DNA from: Amoeboaphelidium occidentale
Taxonomy: Eukaryota > Aphelidiomycota > Aphelidea
DNA length: 24,163 nucleotides
Direction of reading: 5' to 3'
Assembly (NCBI GenBank): GCA_023515795.1
Contig: JALGPX010000130.1
Coordinates: 1 to 24,163 of the forward strand
Under the pieces are notes generated by a model. That model was not told where the DNA came from. It did not search any database and worked only from the letters and a program-made list of their open reading frames with translations. This document shows, piece by piece, positions 7,667 to 16,352 of this stretch. Made by a program: the position numbers and the translations under genes. Numbering within the stretch: position 1 is the stretch's first letter; every line of letters starts with the position of its first letter.

Positions 7667-8290
7667 ATGATCATTCCACTGCACACGCATAGTAACATTC
7701 TTTTCACAATGAGCTCGCTCGGTGAGTCATCAAGACAGTTAGCTTCTAGCAACCAGAATCGCGGTAAAACGGCCAGAGATTCCCTCAATGTTCTCCAAGA
7801 AGTTGAATTATGTGGTGCGAATGTACAAAAACTTGATGGAGAAGATTTATATTCTGTTTCAGGTATCGTATACGGCGATAAGAGCTGGGTTGCATACGAA
7901 CATTGGGCAGATGGTATTGACAAACAATTATGTGTTGGTGCCAATTTTGGCCCAGGACCAAACATAGCAAATACTGCTTTGGCTCCTCCTGATCATTTGG
8001 TTCATGATCTTCAGCGCGAGTCTCGTTCGATAGTGGACTATTACGCTGGGCTAAAGCCTCAAATTATCGAGAATGGAAGGATCTCGCCTCTTGGCCCACC
8101 TCTTCATGCTCCTCCTATATTCTCTTGTTTTGATTTTGCAAGGCTCGCCTTGTCTTATCTTATGAATCGCATTCAAGACCCTCCTGACAATTATCCGGTA
8201 TTGAGATTATTAAAATCTGGCTCATATATTTGCTCATTTGATCATCAGTGGGTAAATGCCGGTGTTGAAATAGAGCTCCTCAAAGATTGA
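7667..8290 (+). CDS. unrecognised 207-residue protein
   Basis: ATG at 7667; a second in-frame ATG at 7709 (MSSLGESSRQ) may be the true start. No signal peptide or transmembrane segment is seen. The sequence is a mixed, apparently globular domain with a Gly/Pro-rich centre (GANFGPGPN, PLGPPLHAPP) and an aromatic C-terminal part. I cannot assign a family. It starts 147 bp from the divergent ArfGAP gene, and its stop is 35 bp before the next ATG on the same strand. I looked for an intron joining the two frames and found none with matching phase and GT/AG ends. Confidence 0.6.
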   Translation: MIIPLHTHSNILFTMSSLGESSRQLASSNQNRGKTARDSLNVLQEVELCGANVQKLDGEDLYSVSGIVYGDKSWVAYEHWADGIDKQLCVGANFGPGPNIANTALAPPDHLVHDLQRESRSIVDYYAGLKPQIIENGRISPLGPPLHAPPIFSCFDFARLALSYLMNRIQDPPDNYPVLRLLKSGSYICSFDHQWVNAGVEIELLKD

Positions 8291-8325
8291 GACTACCAAC
8301 CAGTCGGATCGGAAATTTTTGTCAA

Positions 8326-8814
8326 ATGACGCAATTTAAACAGGAATTAAACGAGATCCACGCTCTAAGGAAGACTGCATTACAGCAGCTCATCAAAGCT
8401 TCAAAGGCCTGTCTCAATGAATTCTCGCGTCCCTTAGAAAGTTTCGATGACATTGCAGATATCCATCAAAGAGCTCAAGAGAGAAAGCGTGTTGGCTTTA
8501 AATATGACAGGAACCCACAGAATGAACCAGGTTTCGCGCGTCTCGAACCAGTGCGCCAGTATGAGTTGATTCAAAAGTACAATGAATACAGACTCCAGCA
8601 GGAAGCGGACAACAGACTGATGCAAACCTTGAGGGCAAACTCAGGAAGTTTCATGCAGCAAAGCTCTGCGCTAAATCAGCAAATTCAATTGTTCAACAAA
8701 TTATTGGACTTCTCGCAAAGCTTGTGCAAAGCAGCTGCATTCGCGGGAGCTTACGCTGATGAGGAGAACGAAAATGAGCCTCAAGAAAACCAGGCCGAAG
8801 AACCAATACAATAG
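8326..8814 (+). CDS. unrecognised helical (coiled-coil-like) 162-residue protein
   Basis: The first ATG is at 8326; the open frame extends upstream only to a TTG. The protein is almost entirely polar and helical, with Leu/Ile/Gln spacing suggestive of coiled coil at about residues 1-35 and 85-145, and an acidic Glu/Asn/Gln tail. There is no catalytic motif or membrane segment. It may be a subunit of a larger complex, but no family is recognised. The 35-bp gap from the preceding stop is too short for an ordinary promoter, so its promoter may lie inside the upstream ORF, or the two frames may be one gene whose splicing I did not resolve. Confidence 0.55.
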   Translation: MTQFKQELNEIHALRKTALQQLIKASKACLNEFSRPLESFDDIADIHQRAQERKRVGFKYDRNPQNEPGFARLEPVRQYELIQKYNEYRLQQEADNRLMQTLRANSGSFMQQSSALNQQIQLFNKLLDFSQSLCKAAAFAGAYADEENENEPQENQAEEPIQ

Positions 8815-8892
8815 AAATGCTTCGTTTCATGTCCCTAAAGAGCGCATATCACCGTTTAAACTTGTTATATCAAACAATCCTAATTTTCTACG

Positions 8893-10791
8893 ATGTTCAA
8901 ACGCGAGGAAAGCGATATTCCATTAGACAATCCACCTGAAGCAGACGTGTTTTCAGATGATCAAGATAAAGACGATAAAGAGCAAGAGGGCACATCTTCT
9001 ATGCCGATAAAACCTCCCACGAGCAGTGCTGATTTCTACGCGATTTTGAATGTGCCAAAGAATGCTTCAGTTGATGATATAAAGGCCAGCTTCAAAAGGC
9101 TATCGTTGATATTCCATCCAGATAGACAATCTTCATCTGAGAATACTTCTTCCGGAACATCTGATGGTTCTACGGAGGCTAACAGGGAAATATTCATGAA
9201 GATTCAAAGAGCATACGAAGTTTTGGCGAATGATTCTACCAGAGCAATTTATGACTTATACGGAGAAGAAGGCGTTGATAGTATGGCTACTGCAGTTGGT
9301 CAAGCATTAAAGACACCAGCAGAGCTGAGGGCAGAGTATGAGAGGGTAAAATTATTGGAAAAGAAGCAGAGAATGCGCCAAGAAATGTTCAATGCGATGG
9401 GAACAGGAGATATGCAAGTAGCGCTAGATTATTCAGAGCTTTTTTCCGGAGAGAGTTTTGATGGTATTGAACCCGCTGGATTATCTGAGTTGCTTGTGCC
9501 GCAGTTTAAAAGTTTGCAAATAGTTCAGAGTTCTTCGATTATGCTTTCAGAAGGACAGGAAGTTGACCTTGGAGGATATATTATGTCTAAAGATGGTAAA
9601 GGAGCAGGATATGCTTCCCTTACTCATAAGTTTGCGTTAAGGGATGGTCGTGTTCTAGAAAGCAGCGTTGCTCTTGGTTCTTACACTGCGACATCTTTTA
9701 AATTGACTTCTCCGCTGTTTAAAAATACATGCCTTGGAACAGCTAGTTTGAGCTTCAGACATTTTCCATGGGTGGCTCCTCCTGTTGTTGAATTGTCACT
9801 TAGTAGAATGTTATCGCATCGTACACGAGGAACAATCAGCATTAAGTCTGGCGAATGGGTATTTGATCCAAAGACAGGAATATACTCTGAAGATGACTGC
9901 GTTGAATTGGCTTTGAATTACGGAAAAGGACGATCATCTCTTTCAACTTCAGTTCAAGCTGGAACTTCATCTTCTGGAGTTTCTTTAGCATACAATTACA
10001 AGTTATCAAAATCCTCATTACTGAAAACATCAGTTGAAGTTTCAAACACCTCAGGCGCATCGGTGACATTTGGCGCATCGCGAACTGTATTGAAAGCTCA
10101 CAACAGAATCGGAATAAGCTCAAAGTTTGGCCTGGATGGAACAGTAAAACTCACTTTGAAGTTTACAAGATACAGTCAGTCCTTGAGCCTTCCTGTATAT
10201 TTGTCTGATAAAGTATGGGACTTAAATGCAGTGATAGCTGCTGTTGCTATTCCTGCAGTTTCCATTTATGCTTTTGATGCCCTGTTTGTAAAGGGTTATG
10301 TGAAGAGAAGGTCCGAACATAAACAAAAAGAAATCTTACAAAAGAACAAGGAAGAGATACTGATGAAAAAGAAGGAAGCTACTGAAGCCATTCAGTTGAT
10401 GCGAAAGATGGCTGAGAAGAAAGTAGAAGAAGAAATGAAGATTGATAGTCTCGTGATTATCAGAGCTTACTACGGCCAAATAACGCAGGAAGGACTAAAT
10501 CTACTAGGCTCGAATAATTATGATGCAACAGACTCTGAGTTTATTGCAGATGTCAAGATTCCACTGTTAATGCTCGTGAAAGAAGGCAAATTACATGTTC
10601 CTGGCGATTCAAACAAGTTCAACATGATAGGATTCTACGATCCATGCCCGTGGTTGCCAAACAAGCGACTTTACGTAGAGTATACTTATAAGGGAGTGAA
10701 GCACGAGGCAGTATTCAGTGATATGGAACCGGTCAATCTTCCAATGCGATCTCATCAGTCGAGCACGAAGGCACGATATCAGCAACTGTGA
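8893..10791 (+). CDS. DNAJC11: DNAJC11-like J-domain protein of the mitochondrial outer membrane
   Basis: The 632-residue protein has an acidic N terminus and then a J domain at about 47-124 (DFYAILNVPKNAS, HPD at 75-77) interrupted by a Ser/Thr-rich insert at about 79-97. A long beta-rich, porin-like middle (about 190-440) follows. A hydrophobic segment lies near 444-465, then a charged coiled coil (about 470-515) and the conserved C-terminal DUF3395 region ending around GVKHEAVFSDMEPVNLP. This is the DNAJC11 architecture. In animals DNAJC11 associates with the MICOS/SAM complexes that shape cristae. At 632 residues it exceeds the human protein (559) because of the N-terminal extension and the insert. 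The start is the only in-frame ATG before the J domain. No intron is needed. Confidence 0.88.
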   Translation: MFKREESDIPLDNPPEADVFSDDQDKDDKEQEGTSSMPIKPPTSSADFYAILNVPKNASVDDIKASFKRLSLIFHPDRQSSSENTSSGTSDGSTEANREIFMKIQRAYEVLANDSTRAIYDLYGEEGVDSMATAVGQALKTPAELRAEYERVKLLEKKQRMRQEMFNAMGTGDMQVALDYSELFSGESFDGIEPAGLSELLVPQFKSLQIVQSSSIMLSEGQEVDLGGYIMSKDGKGAGYASLTHKFALRDGRVLESSVALGSYTATSFKLTSPLFKNTCLGTASLSFRHFPWVAPPVVELSLSRMLSHRTRGTISIKSGEWVFDPKTGIYSEDDCVELALNYGKGRSSLSTSVQAGTSSSGVSLAYNYKLSKSSLLKTSVEVSNTSGASVTFGASRTVLKAHNRIGISSKFGLDGTVKLTLKFTRYSQSLSLPVYLSDKVWDLNAVIAAVAIPAVSIYAFDALFVKGYVKRRSEHKQKEILQKNKEEILMKKKEATEAIQLMRKMAEKKVEEEMKIDSLVIIRAYYGQITQEGLNLLGSNNYDATDSEFIADVKIPLLMLVKEGKLHVPGDSNKFNMIGFYDPCPWLPNKRLYVEYTYKGVKHEAVFSDMEPVNLPMRSHQSSTKARYQQL

Positions 10792-10807
10792 ATAGAAAGA
10801 AGATCAA

Positions 10808-10813
10808 TTTATT
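10808..10813 (-). terminator. poly(A) signal for PHF5A
   Basis: AATAAA on the minus strand lies about 19-24 nt past the PHF5A stop, close to the end of the convergent DNAJC11 gene (stop 10789-10791). The two stops are only 40 bp apart, so their transcripts almost certainly overlap. Confidence 0.5.
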
Positions 10814-10831
10814 ACAAAACATAATTTAATG

Positions 10832-11206
10832 CTACCCATTCGTATTCGAATACATTTTCCGTTCGTAAAACATGTCTTTCACGGTAGCTGAGATATTCAC
10901 AATCTTTGGGCATCCATCCCGATCCTTTTCCATTAGAGTACAAGAGCGACAGTAAAAGGCGTCGCTAATTCCGGGGCCTCCGCATATAACACATTTCCCC
11001 TGTCCATTTCCGTAACTGCATTCGTCGCAAATTCTGACTTGCGTCGTGAGTCGAACATAAGAGTCGCATATGACGCATTTTCCATCGCATTTATCGCAGG
11101 TCCTTCCTAATGATATTCCGGGTTGCTTTCGGCACCTACGCAGAAGAAATTAAATGAAAATTGAAAGCGAAATCTACATTATTAAGTCTGCTTGATGTCT
11201 CGCCAT
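10832..11206 (-). CDS. PHF5A: PHF5A / Rds3, SF3b splicing subunit
   Basis: Two exons: 11178-11206 (29 nt) and 10832-11135, joined over a 42-nt intron (GTAGAT...GCGTAG, 11136-11177). The product is 110 residues, the same length as human PHF5A. Exon 1 encodes MARHQADLI. Exon 2 carries the array of CxxC zinc knuckles: [36 protein letters not shown] and YCRSCT, then [12 protein letters not shown], and the C-terminal FYERK. PHF5A is a core subunit of SF3b in the U2 snRNP and helps form the branch-point adenosine pocket. All cysteines of the knot appear present. It starts 39 bp from the end of the RasGAP-like gene on the same strand. Confidence 0.95.
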
Positions 11207-11245
11207 TTTGGTGTCAAACTTCGAAAAAAATGAAGCAACAATCTA

Positions 11246-13887
11246 TTACGCAGAAAGAGGAGCCAAGTCTTTGAGATTTCCAGTAGCAGACTTTTTAATT
11301 AATGGCATAGAGAACCTAGAGACTTTTCTCTTTGGAGAAGTTAGTCTTGAAGCGTCCTCTGAAGTCAAACGCGATTTGATAACATTCTGGATGAATTCAA
11401 CGAAAGGATTCTCAACATCAGGGCTTGTTTCATTAGTAGGATCTGATTTCTTCGCACTATATTTGCTGATCATAGATGTAACTTCAGCATAATGTTCCAT
11501 GATAACATTTCTGAGATCATTCAAATGTTTCGTGTGATCAGCTGCAAGACTGTCCAAGTTCAGGCTCAAACCACTTTCAAGGATATGGAGTTTCTCATTA
11601 AAGCTTAGAAGCCCATTAATAAAATCATCTGCAAGCTTGTTTAACTTTGAGAGTTGATTTTTCAGCATGAGCAAGTCTTGTGGCAAATCCTTCTTCAATG
11701 CAACAGCCTCTAAAATGGAAGCAATTTGTTCAAACACTTTGATAGCATGATCAGGTATTTCGCCAGAACCAAAATTGAAACTTCCGTCCTGTTTAAACTG
11801 TCTTAGTGCTGGGATTATCCATTCTTGATACACAATTCTCTTCAACAAAGCCATACGATCCACCAAAATATCATCCGCTGGCAAAACGCTATTCACTTCA
11901 CAAATTATCCCTCTCAATATTTTCGGAGAACTTTTAGCTGATTTTGTGAGTCTTGACAGAATTTGTTCAGCCAATTTGAATATCCTTTCAGAATTTTTTG
12001 CAGCGGCCTTCAAGTTACCGTTGGATACTATTCTGCCCTTCCAATCCTTCAACACCAATGAATTTGCATCAGTCTCATACACTGAAGATTTTGATTTGAT
12101 CACAGACTGGATAAGATCACTTAGCGATGCTTGAATAAACTTTTTTCCTGCTTTAGAATAATACTCCCTAACTATTGCGAGAGTCAAGCTTTTGTTGCCA
12201 AGTAGTTCAAAACTGTTTGGGGAAGAGACAAGTTCTGGAGTTCTCATCATTCTGATTTCGGCTAGTAAACTTTCTTTAATGAGGTAAACTACATCTCCAA
12301 TTGTGTCAAACCAGTGAACCAGAGAGCCAGCGAGACTGTAACGTTGTTCTTGAGTAAGTTCAATGTTCAGTAAACAGGACAATAACTGATCATCAGGACT
12401 CAATAAGAATCTACCAAGCTGATCTAAATCATCATTGACATCAGTCTGAAGTTTTTGTAGGATTTCTAGTGCACCCTCATTTTGCTCCTGTTTAGAGAAT
12501 GGTAACAAAGAGCTTGCAAGTTTTGATGAAATCGGCTTGAGAAGTTCTCTGTGCTGTCCAATAATCAAAACAAAATGACTAAACAATAAGTTCCAGAATT
12601 CCCATGCTTGTGAGTTCATTAAATTTTTCAAGTCGGACTCTGTGAGGATGAGAAGACTAAACCTGTCATTACTCTCAGAGGAAGAGCGTGAAAATTTTCT
12701 AGCAATACTTCTTGGAATTAACCCGCCATTAGGATAGTTCTTTACAAGGTGCAGAATAGCAGTACCACATTGAGATGCAGTGGCATTTGTTTCGGGGCCA
12801 TTATGTAGATTTTCAATAATTTCGTGAATAGTTTCAAAAGAGCAATTATCATCAAAATGGCCCTCAAGATCATTAATTGTTGCTCTTACCTGATCTCTTG
12901 CCTGGATAAGCTTGAGTAGAACACCATATCTTTCCTCCATAGACAAAGAACCCGTCTTGAGTGTTCTTGCATCTTGAACTACTGTTGGATCTTTGTTAAA
13001 ATTAGAGCCCTTGGAAGAATATGAAGCGACACTGATTTGATGCTTAAACACAGCAGGTAGTTTAGGAGAAGATTCGCTATTGTCATTAACTACTTCAATA
13101 GCAGGCTCTATGTCATCAGAGATTGCAATCGAGGAAATTGAAATAGCAGGGGAATCAACATTTGTCGGAACCAAAACAGATGCTCTTGCATCATGTGCAT
13201 CTTCATCTACGAAATTAGAATATGTAACGGTAAGAGTTACCATCATAATATGTGACCTCTGCCACTTTCGCGATACTTGCGCGTTTCCCTTTCCTTGTTG
13301 GAGGACTAGCTGATACCGCGGCTGGAGCTACTTCAAAAGCATCATTTGATTTAGAAAGAGGACCGGCGAAAGTGTATTGAGAGCTCTCCAGCACGACAGT
13401 TTGCCTGTTATTGTTTGAAGATGAAACTTCCTCCTTTTGATCAGATGGTTGTATGCTTGTGTCAAATGTATCATAGTAACCATCCGCTTCCTTAGGCTTT
13501 GACACCTGTTGCGTCTTCTTGTGTATACTCTTAGGCACCGCGGGACGAGATATGAACTCTTTGTAGATGTAAGAGTGGTCTTCCTTATTGAATGTCTCGC
13601 CAAAGTATGTCGAAATCTCTTGCTTTGCCTCTCGAACTTTCTAAACCAGAATGTTAGGAGAGCCTTCATAAGAACTTGCCTGAAGTAACTTTTGGTTCCG
13701 GTTTGCAATCTCTCGGAAAGCATTATGACCATCCTCGTCATTGATGGTTAGTTTCAAAGTTGCTCTACAATGATATCGTTTACACATAACCTCCCATAAC
13801 TTACAATCGCTCTAGTTCGTCCTTAAATGCCCTCCTCTGTCTGTAAAACTCATTACGTCTAAACTGAACTTCTTCTAACGAGCTCAT
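11246..13887 (-). CDS. IQGAP/DGAP1-type RasGAP-related domain protein, GAP finger missing
   Basis: Four exons: 13805-13887, 13680-13764, 13241-13640 and 11246-13206, with introns of 40, 39 and 34 nt, giving 842 residues. Intron 2 begins GCAAGT and contains the branch site CCTAAC. The first 75 residues look coiled coil; about 100-290 is Ser/Thr-rich and probably disordered. Residues about 500-690 resemble the GAP-related domain of IQGAPs: LLGNKSLTL where RasGAPs have FRGN, YETDANSLVLKDWKGRI like the IQGAP ETDP...YKAW segment, and ALLKRIVYQEWIIPAL in place of LLYYRYMNPAIV. The Arg finger position is Leu. There are no CH or IQ motifs; size and layout recall Dictyostelium DGAP1 (822 residues), a Rac-binding scaffold. 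It probably binds Rho/Rac-type GTPases without GAP activity. Confidence 0.72.
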
Positions 13888-14040
13888 ATCGAACTATATT
13901 TAGATTTGCATACATTGCAGCATTCTCTTGCTAGAAAAGTTTGAAACGTATTCCTAAGGCCTTGAAAAGAGCTTGTAGATGATCATCGCGCGTGAGTTGG
14001 CTGCACTTATTTCGACACGGAGCTTTTCTTTACCGCAGTG

Positions 14041-14950
14041 ATGTTATTGAGATTGGCAGCGAGAGCAAGACCAAACTTCAGACCTTTATGGGGAGCCCAA
14101 AGACGTTTCATGGCCACAGAAAAGAAGGCCCAGCAAACTGTTTCAATTCCGTGGATAATCGGAGGAGTTTCATTGGGTGCTGCAGTCTGGTTTCTTATAC
14201 CAAGATCCAAGCAAACTGATACCAAAGGCATTTTTCTCGGGATTTTATATTAACAGCTGCAGAACATGGAGGCCACAATGAAGCTTCTAGCAAAGGAAGT
14301 TCGGAAGCTAAAATTTTCTCTAAAGAAGATACGACGGTTGTTTTCGTTTTGGGAGGACCAGGCGCCGGTAAAGGCACTCAATGCGAGAACTTGGTGCGGG
14401 ACTACGGATTTACTCATTTGTCTGCAGGGGATTTACTTCGGGAAGAGCGTAACAGGGAGGGTTCTCAGTATGGGGAACTTATAAACCATTACATTAAGGA
14501 AGGTCTAATTGTTCCGATGGAAATCACAATTAAGTTACTTGAGATCGCAATGGCTAAGAGTGGAAGCCAGCGTTTTCTCATTGATGGGTTCCCAAGGAAG
14601 ATGGACCAGGCGTTGGAGTTTGAAAAATCTGTGGTGGATAGCGCATTTGTGTTGTACTTTGAATGCCCAGAGGAGGTTATGCTTAAAAGACTTTTAAAGC
14701 GTGGTGAGACTTCAGGGCGTGTTGATGATAACGTGGAATCCATAAAGAAACGATTTAAAACGTTTCATGAAACAAGCTTTCCTGTGATCAAACATTACGA
14801 GGCTCTGGGCAAAGTTCGAAAGGTAATTTACAAGGATCTATTTTAAAGTCTTTAAATTTTTAGCTTTCTTGTCAAAATACGCCTGATAAGGTTTATGAAC
14901 AAGTAAGAAAAGTATTTGACGACCACTTTGGATCTTCTGCAAAGAACTAA
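14041..14950 (+). CDS. URA6: UMP-CMP kinase with mitochondrial-type N-terminal anchor
   Basis: Exons 14041-14227, 14263-14822 and 14864-14950 give 277 residues. Intron 2 is 41 nt with GT-AG ends. Intron 1 must bridge a frame change and fits a 35-nt GC-AG intron (14228-14262), or 29 nt if the earlier AG at 14256 is used. The enzyme phosphorylates UMP and CMP. The core matches yeast Ura6: GGPGAGKGTQC (93-103), HLSAGDLLR, GSQYGELI, IKEGLIVP, FLIDGFPRKMDQA, and the lid GETSGR-DDN-ESIKKRF. The N terminus is Arg-rich and amphipathic (residues 1-23), followed by a hydrophobic helix at about 34-54, suggesting import into and anchoring at a mitochondrial membrane. Yeast Ura6 (204 residues) lacks so long an extension. 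The start is the ATG after a GTG. Confidence 0.87.
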
Positions 14951-15010
14951 AGCCATTAACAATATATTACGAATGATAAAAATCAAATTTTATATTCGAC
15001 AGATAACCAT

Positions 15011-15060
15011 CCTGTTGTTGTTATTATGACTACTACTACTACTATTACTACTGCTGTTGG
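15011..15060. repeat. trinucleotide microsatellite across a stop codon
   Basis: The plus strand reads (TGT/TAT)n then (TAC)n with CTG interruptions. In the frame of the minus-strand TPR gene this becomes CAA CAG CAG, then TAG, TAA and five TAG codons, one TCA, two TAA and again CAA CAA CAG. The repeat supplies nine stop codons in ten triplets at the gene's 3' end. It looks like a Gln-codon repeat altered by C-to-T changes. Confidence 0.7.
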
Positions 15061-16286
15061 TTGATTTTAGGCGGATTGATTTTGCTTGATCTCATAAAAT
15101 ACAGTGCTGATAGATTCAGCTTTCCATGCTTTTGTAAAATACATGCCTTGTTATTCAGATAACTTGCGTAAATAGCATTCATGAAACAGTCGCCTTGAGC
15201 TACAACTTCCAATTGTGACTCCAATACGAATTCATTTAATGCTTCAGTATTTTCTGTAATACTACAATGTTGTTGTTGTTGGGTCTGATTTAGATCAGTT
15301 GAAGGTACAGTAGAGGGCTTATCAATGTTTAGCGCCACGGTCATCATTTCTATCAATAATTCCTGTGCCTTTGACAAATTGTTCTGTTCATATTCCTGAC
15401 CAGCAGATTTGATCAAAGCCAAACATTTAAACATAACAGCGCCTTGTTTCCCGTTAGTGGACGACGCCGTGTCAGTCATATGTACATTTTCAGTATCGTT
15501 TATCGACGCTTCTTTATGATCAATTAGATCTGTGCGAACACAATAAGAAACATAAACCAATAAAGAATCTAAAGTTCGGGTAAAGGCCTCAGTGAGCCAA
15601 GAATTCACTGAAGCCTGTTTCATAGTTTGAAGTAGCGCCTCTAATTCTTGTATTCTTGCTGATATTTGTAGTTTTAACGTGTCTTGCGATTCCTTATGGT
15701 CCGTAGCTCCGTCGGAATCTTTGCATTTGACTTCGTGTAGTTTCAGTAGAATTTTAATGTACAGAACGTTCGCATTGAATAAAATGCTTTCGTCTTTTGA
15801 ACCGATTTTCTGGTTCAGAGTCGCTTCAACAAAAGCCAGACTCTCGTCCAAGTAACCGGCGATGAAATACGCATTCGCAATACACAATTGACTCAACCAG
15901 AATTCTGAACTCGGGGATGGAACACTCTCTAGATCATCTTCGTCGTCGTCTTCTTCTGTATAGGAAGTATCATCCTCGCTGTCCTCGTCGTAATCACTAG
16001 AAGAGTCCTCATTATCAAGCTCTGTCGCTGTCAGCTTATTGGGGCTGCTACCATTGAAAGGATACTCAGAATCAGAGCCAGAAAAGTTCGAGCCAGATGA
16101 GCTTCCACTAAATCCTGTGGGAGATACAGAAACCAGACGATAATTTGCAACCAAATGTCGAATCTTAAAATCCTGTTGCGCGTTCATGTAAAATAGTGAA
16201 ACATAAGAACCCAAATCAGCCCTCAATTCTGTCAAGTTTGTATATCGTTGCTCTAAGCGGTTGCGCAGCGTCTCAGCGTGAGCCAT
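15048..16286 (-). CDS. TPR-like protein resembling the N-terminal half of CNOT10
   Basis: A single 412-residue ORF from ATG 16286. Residues about 60-125 are Ser-rich and then strongly acidic (Asp/Glu runs). Helical hairpins follow (about 130-190, 205-260, 285-320). The C-terminal part has Gln repeats and the segment SYLNNKACILQKHGKLNLSA, which resembles the CNOT10 repeat with NNLGCIHF and HNLGIFYF. CNOT10 partners CNOT11 in the CCR4-NOT deadenylase. The protein ends just after that repeat, in the TAG microsatellite, whereas human CNOT10 has 744 residues, so this would be about half length. The assignment is tentative; another TPR protein is possible. It is convergent with URA6 (97 bp between stops) and divergent from ASNSD1. 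Confidence 0.5.
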   Translation of the reverse strand: MAHAETLRNRLEQRYTNLTELRADLGSYVSLFYMNAQQDFKIRHLVANYRLVSVSPTGFSGSSSGSNFSGSDSEYPFNGSSPNKLTATELDNEDSSSDYDEDSEDDTSYTEEDDDEDDLESVPSPSSEFWLSQLCIANAYFIAGYLDESLAFVEATLNQKIGSKDESILFNANVLYIKILLKLHEVKCKDSDGATDHKESQDTLKLQISARIQELEALLQTMKQASVNSWLTEAFTRTLDSLLVYVSYCVRTDLIDHKEASINDTENVHMTDTASSTNGKQGAVMFKCLALIKSAGQEYEQNNLSKAQELLIEMMTVALNIDKPSTVPSTDLNQTQQQQHCSITENTEALNEFVLESQLEVVAQGDCFMNAIYASYLNNKACILQKHGKLNLSALYFMRSSKINPPKINQQQ

Positions 16287-16352
16287 AAATATTTGGTCCT
16301 TCGAGCTCGATCGGCAAAAAAGCGCAAAAAAGTTTCCGTTGGCTGACTCGCA
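16287..16352. promoter_or_regulatory. 66-bp bidirectional promoter
   Basis: Only 66 bp separate the divergent ATGs of the TPR-like gene and ASNSD1, so both promoters and both 5' UTRs must overlap here or extend into coding sequence. It contains two A-tracts (CAAAAAAGCGCAAAAAAG) and a TGACTCG near 16343-16349, one base off the Gcn4 site. There is no TATA box. Confidence 0.45.

Noticed and set aside
8252-8303. An intron (GTAAATG...ACCAG) joining the ORFs at 7667 and 8326.
   Set aside because: The phases do not match; the acceptor would put the second ORF out of frame.
13328-13741. A separate minus-strand ORF overlapping the RasGAP-like gene.
   Set aside because: It lies in another frame over exons 2 and 3 and has an Arg/Leu-rich composition typical of a shadow frame.
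15011-15050. Runs of TAG/TAA beside CAA/CAG suggested that TAA/TAG might encode glutamine here.
   Set aside because: URA6, ArfGAP, ASNSD1 and PHF5A all end properly at TAA or TAG, and reading through the repeat gains only a short unconserved tail.
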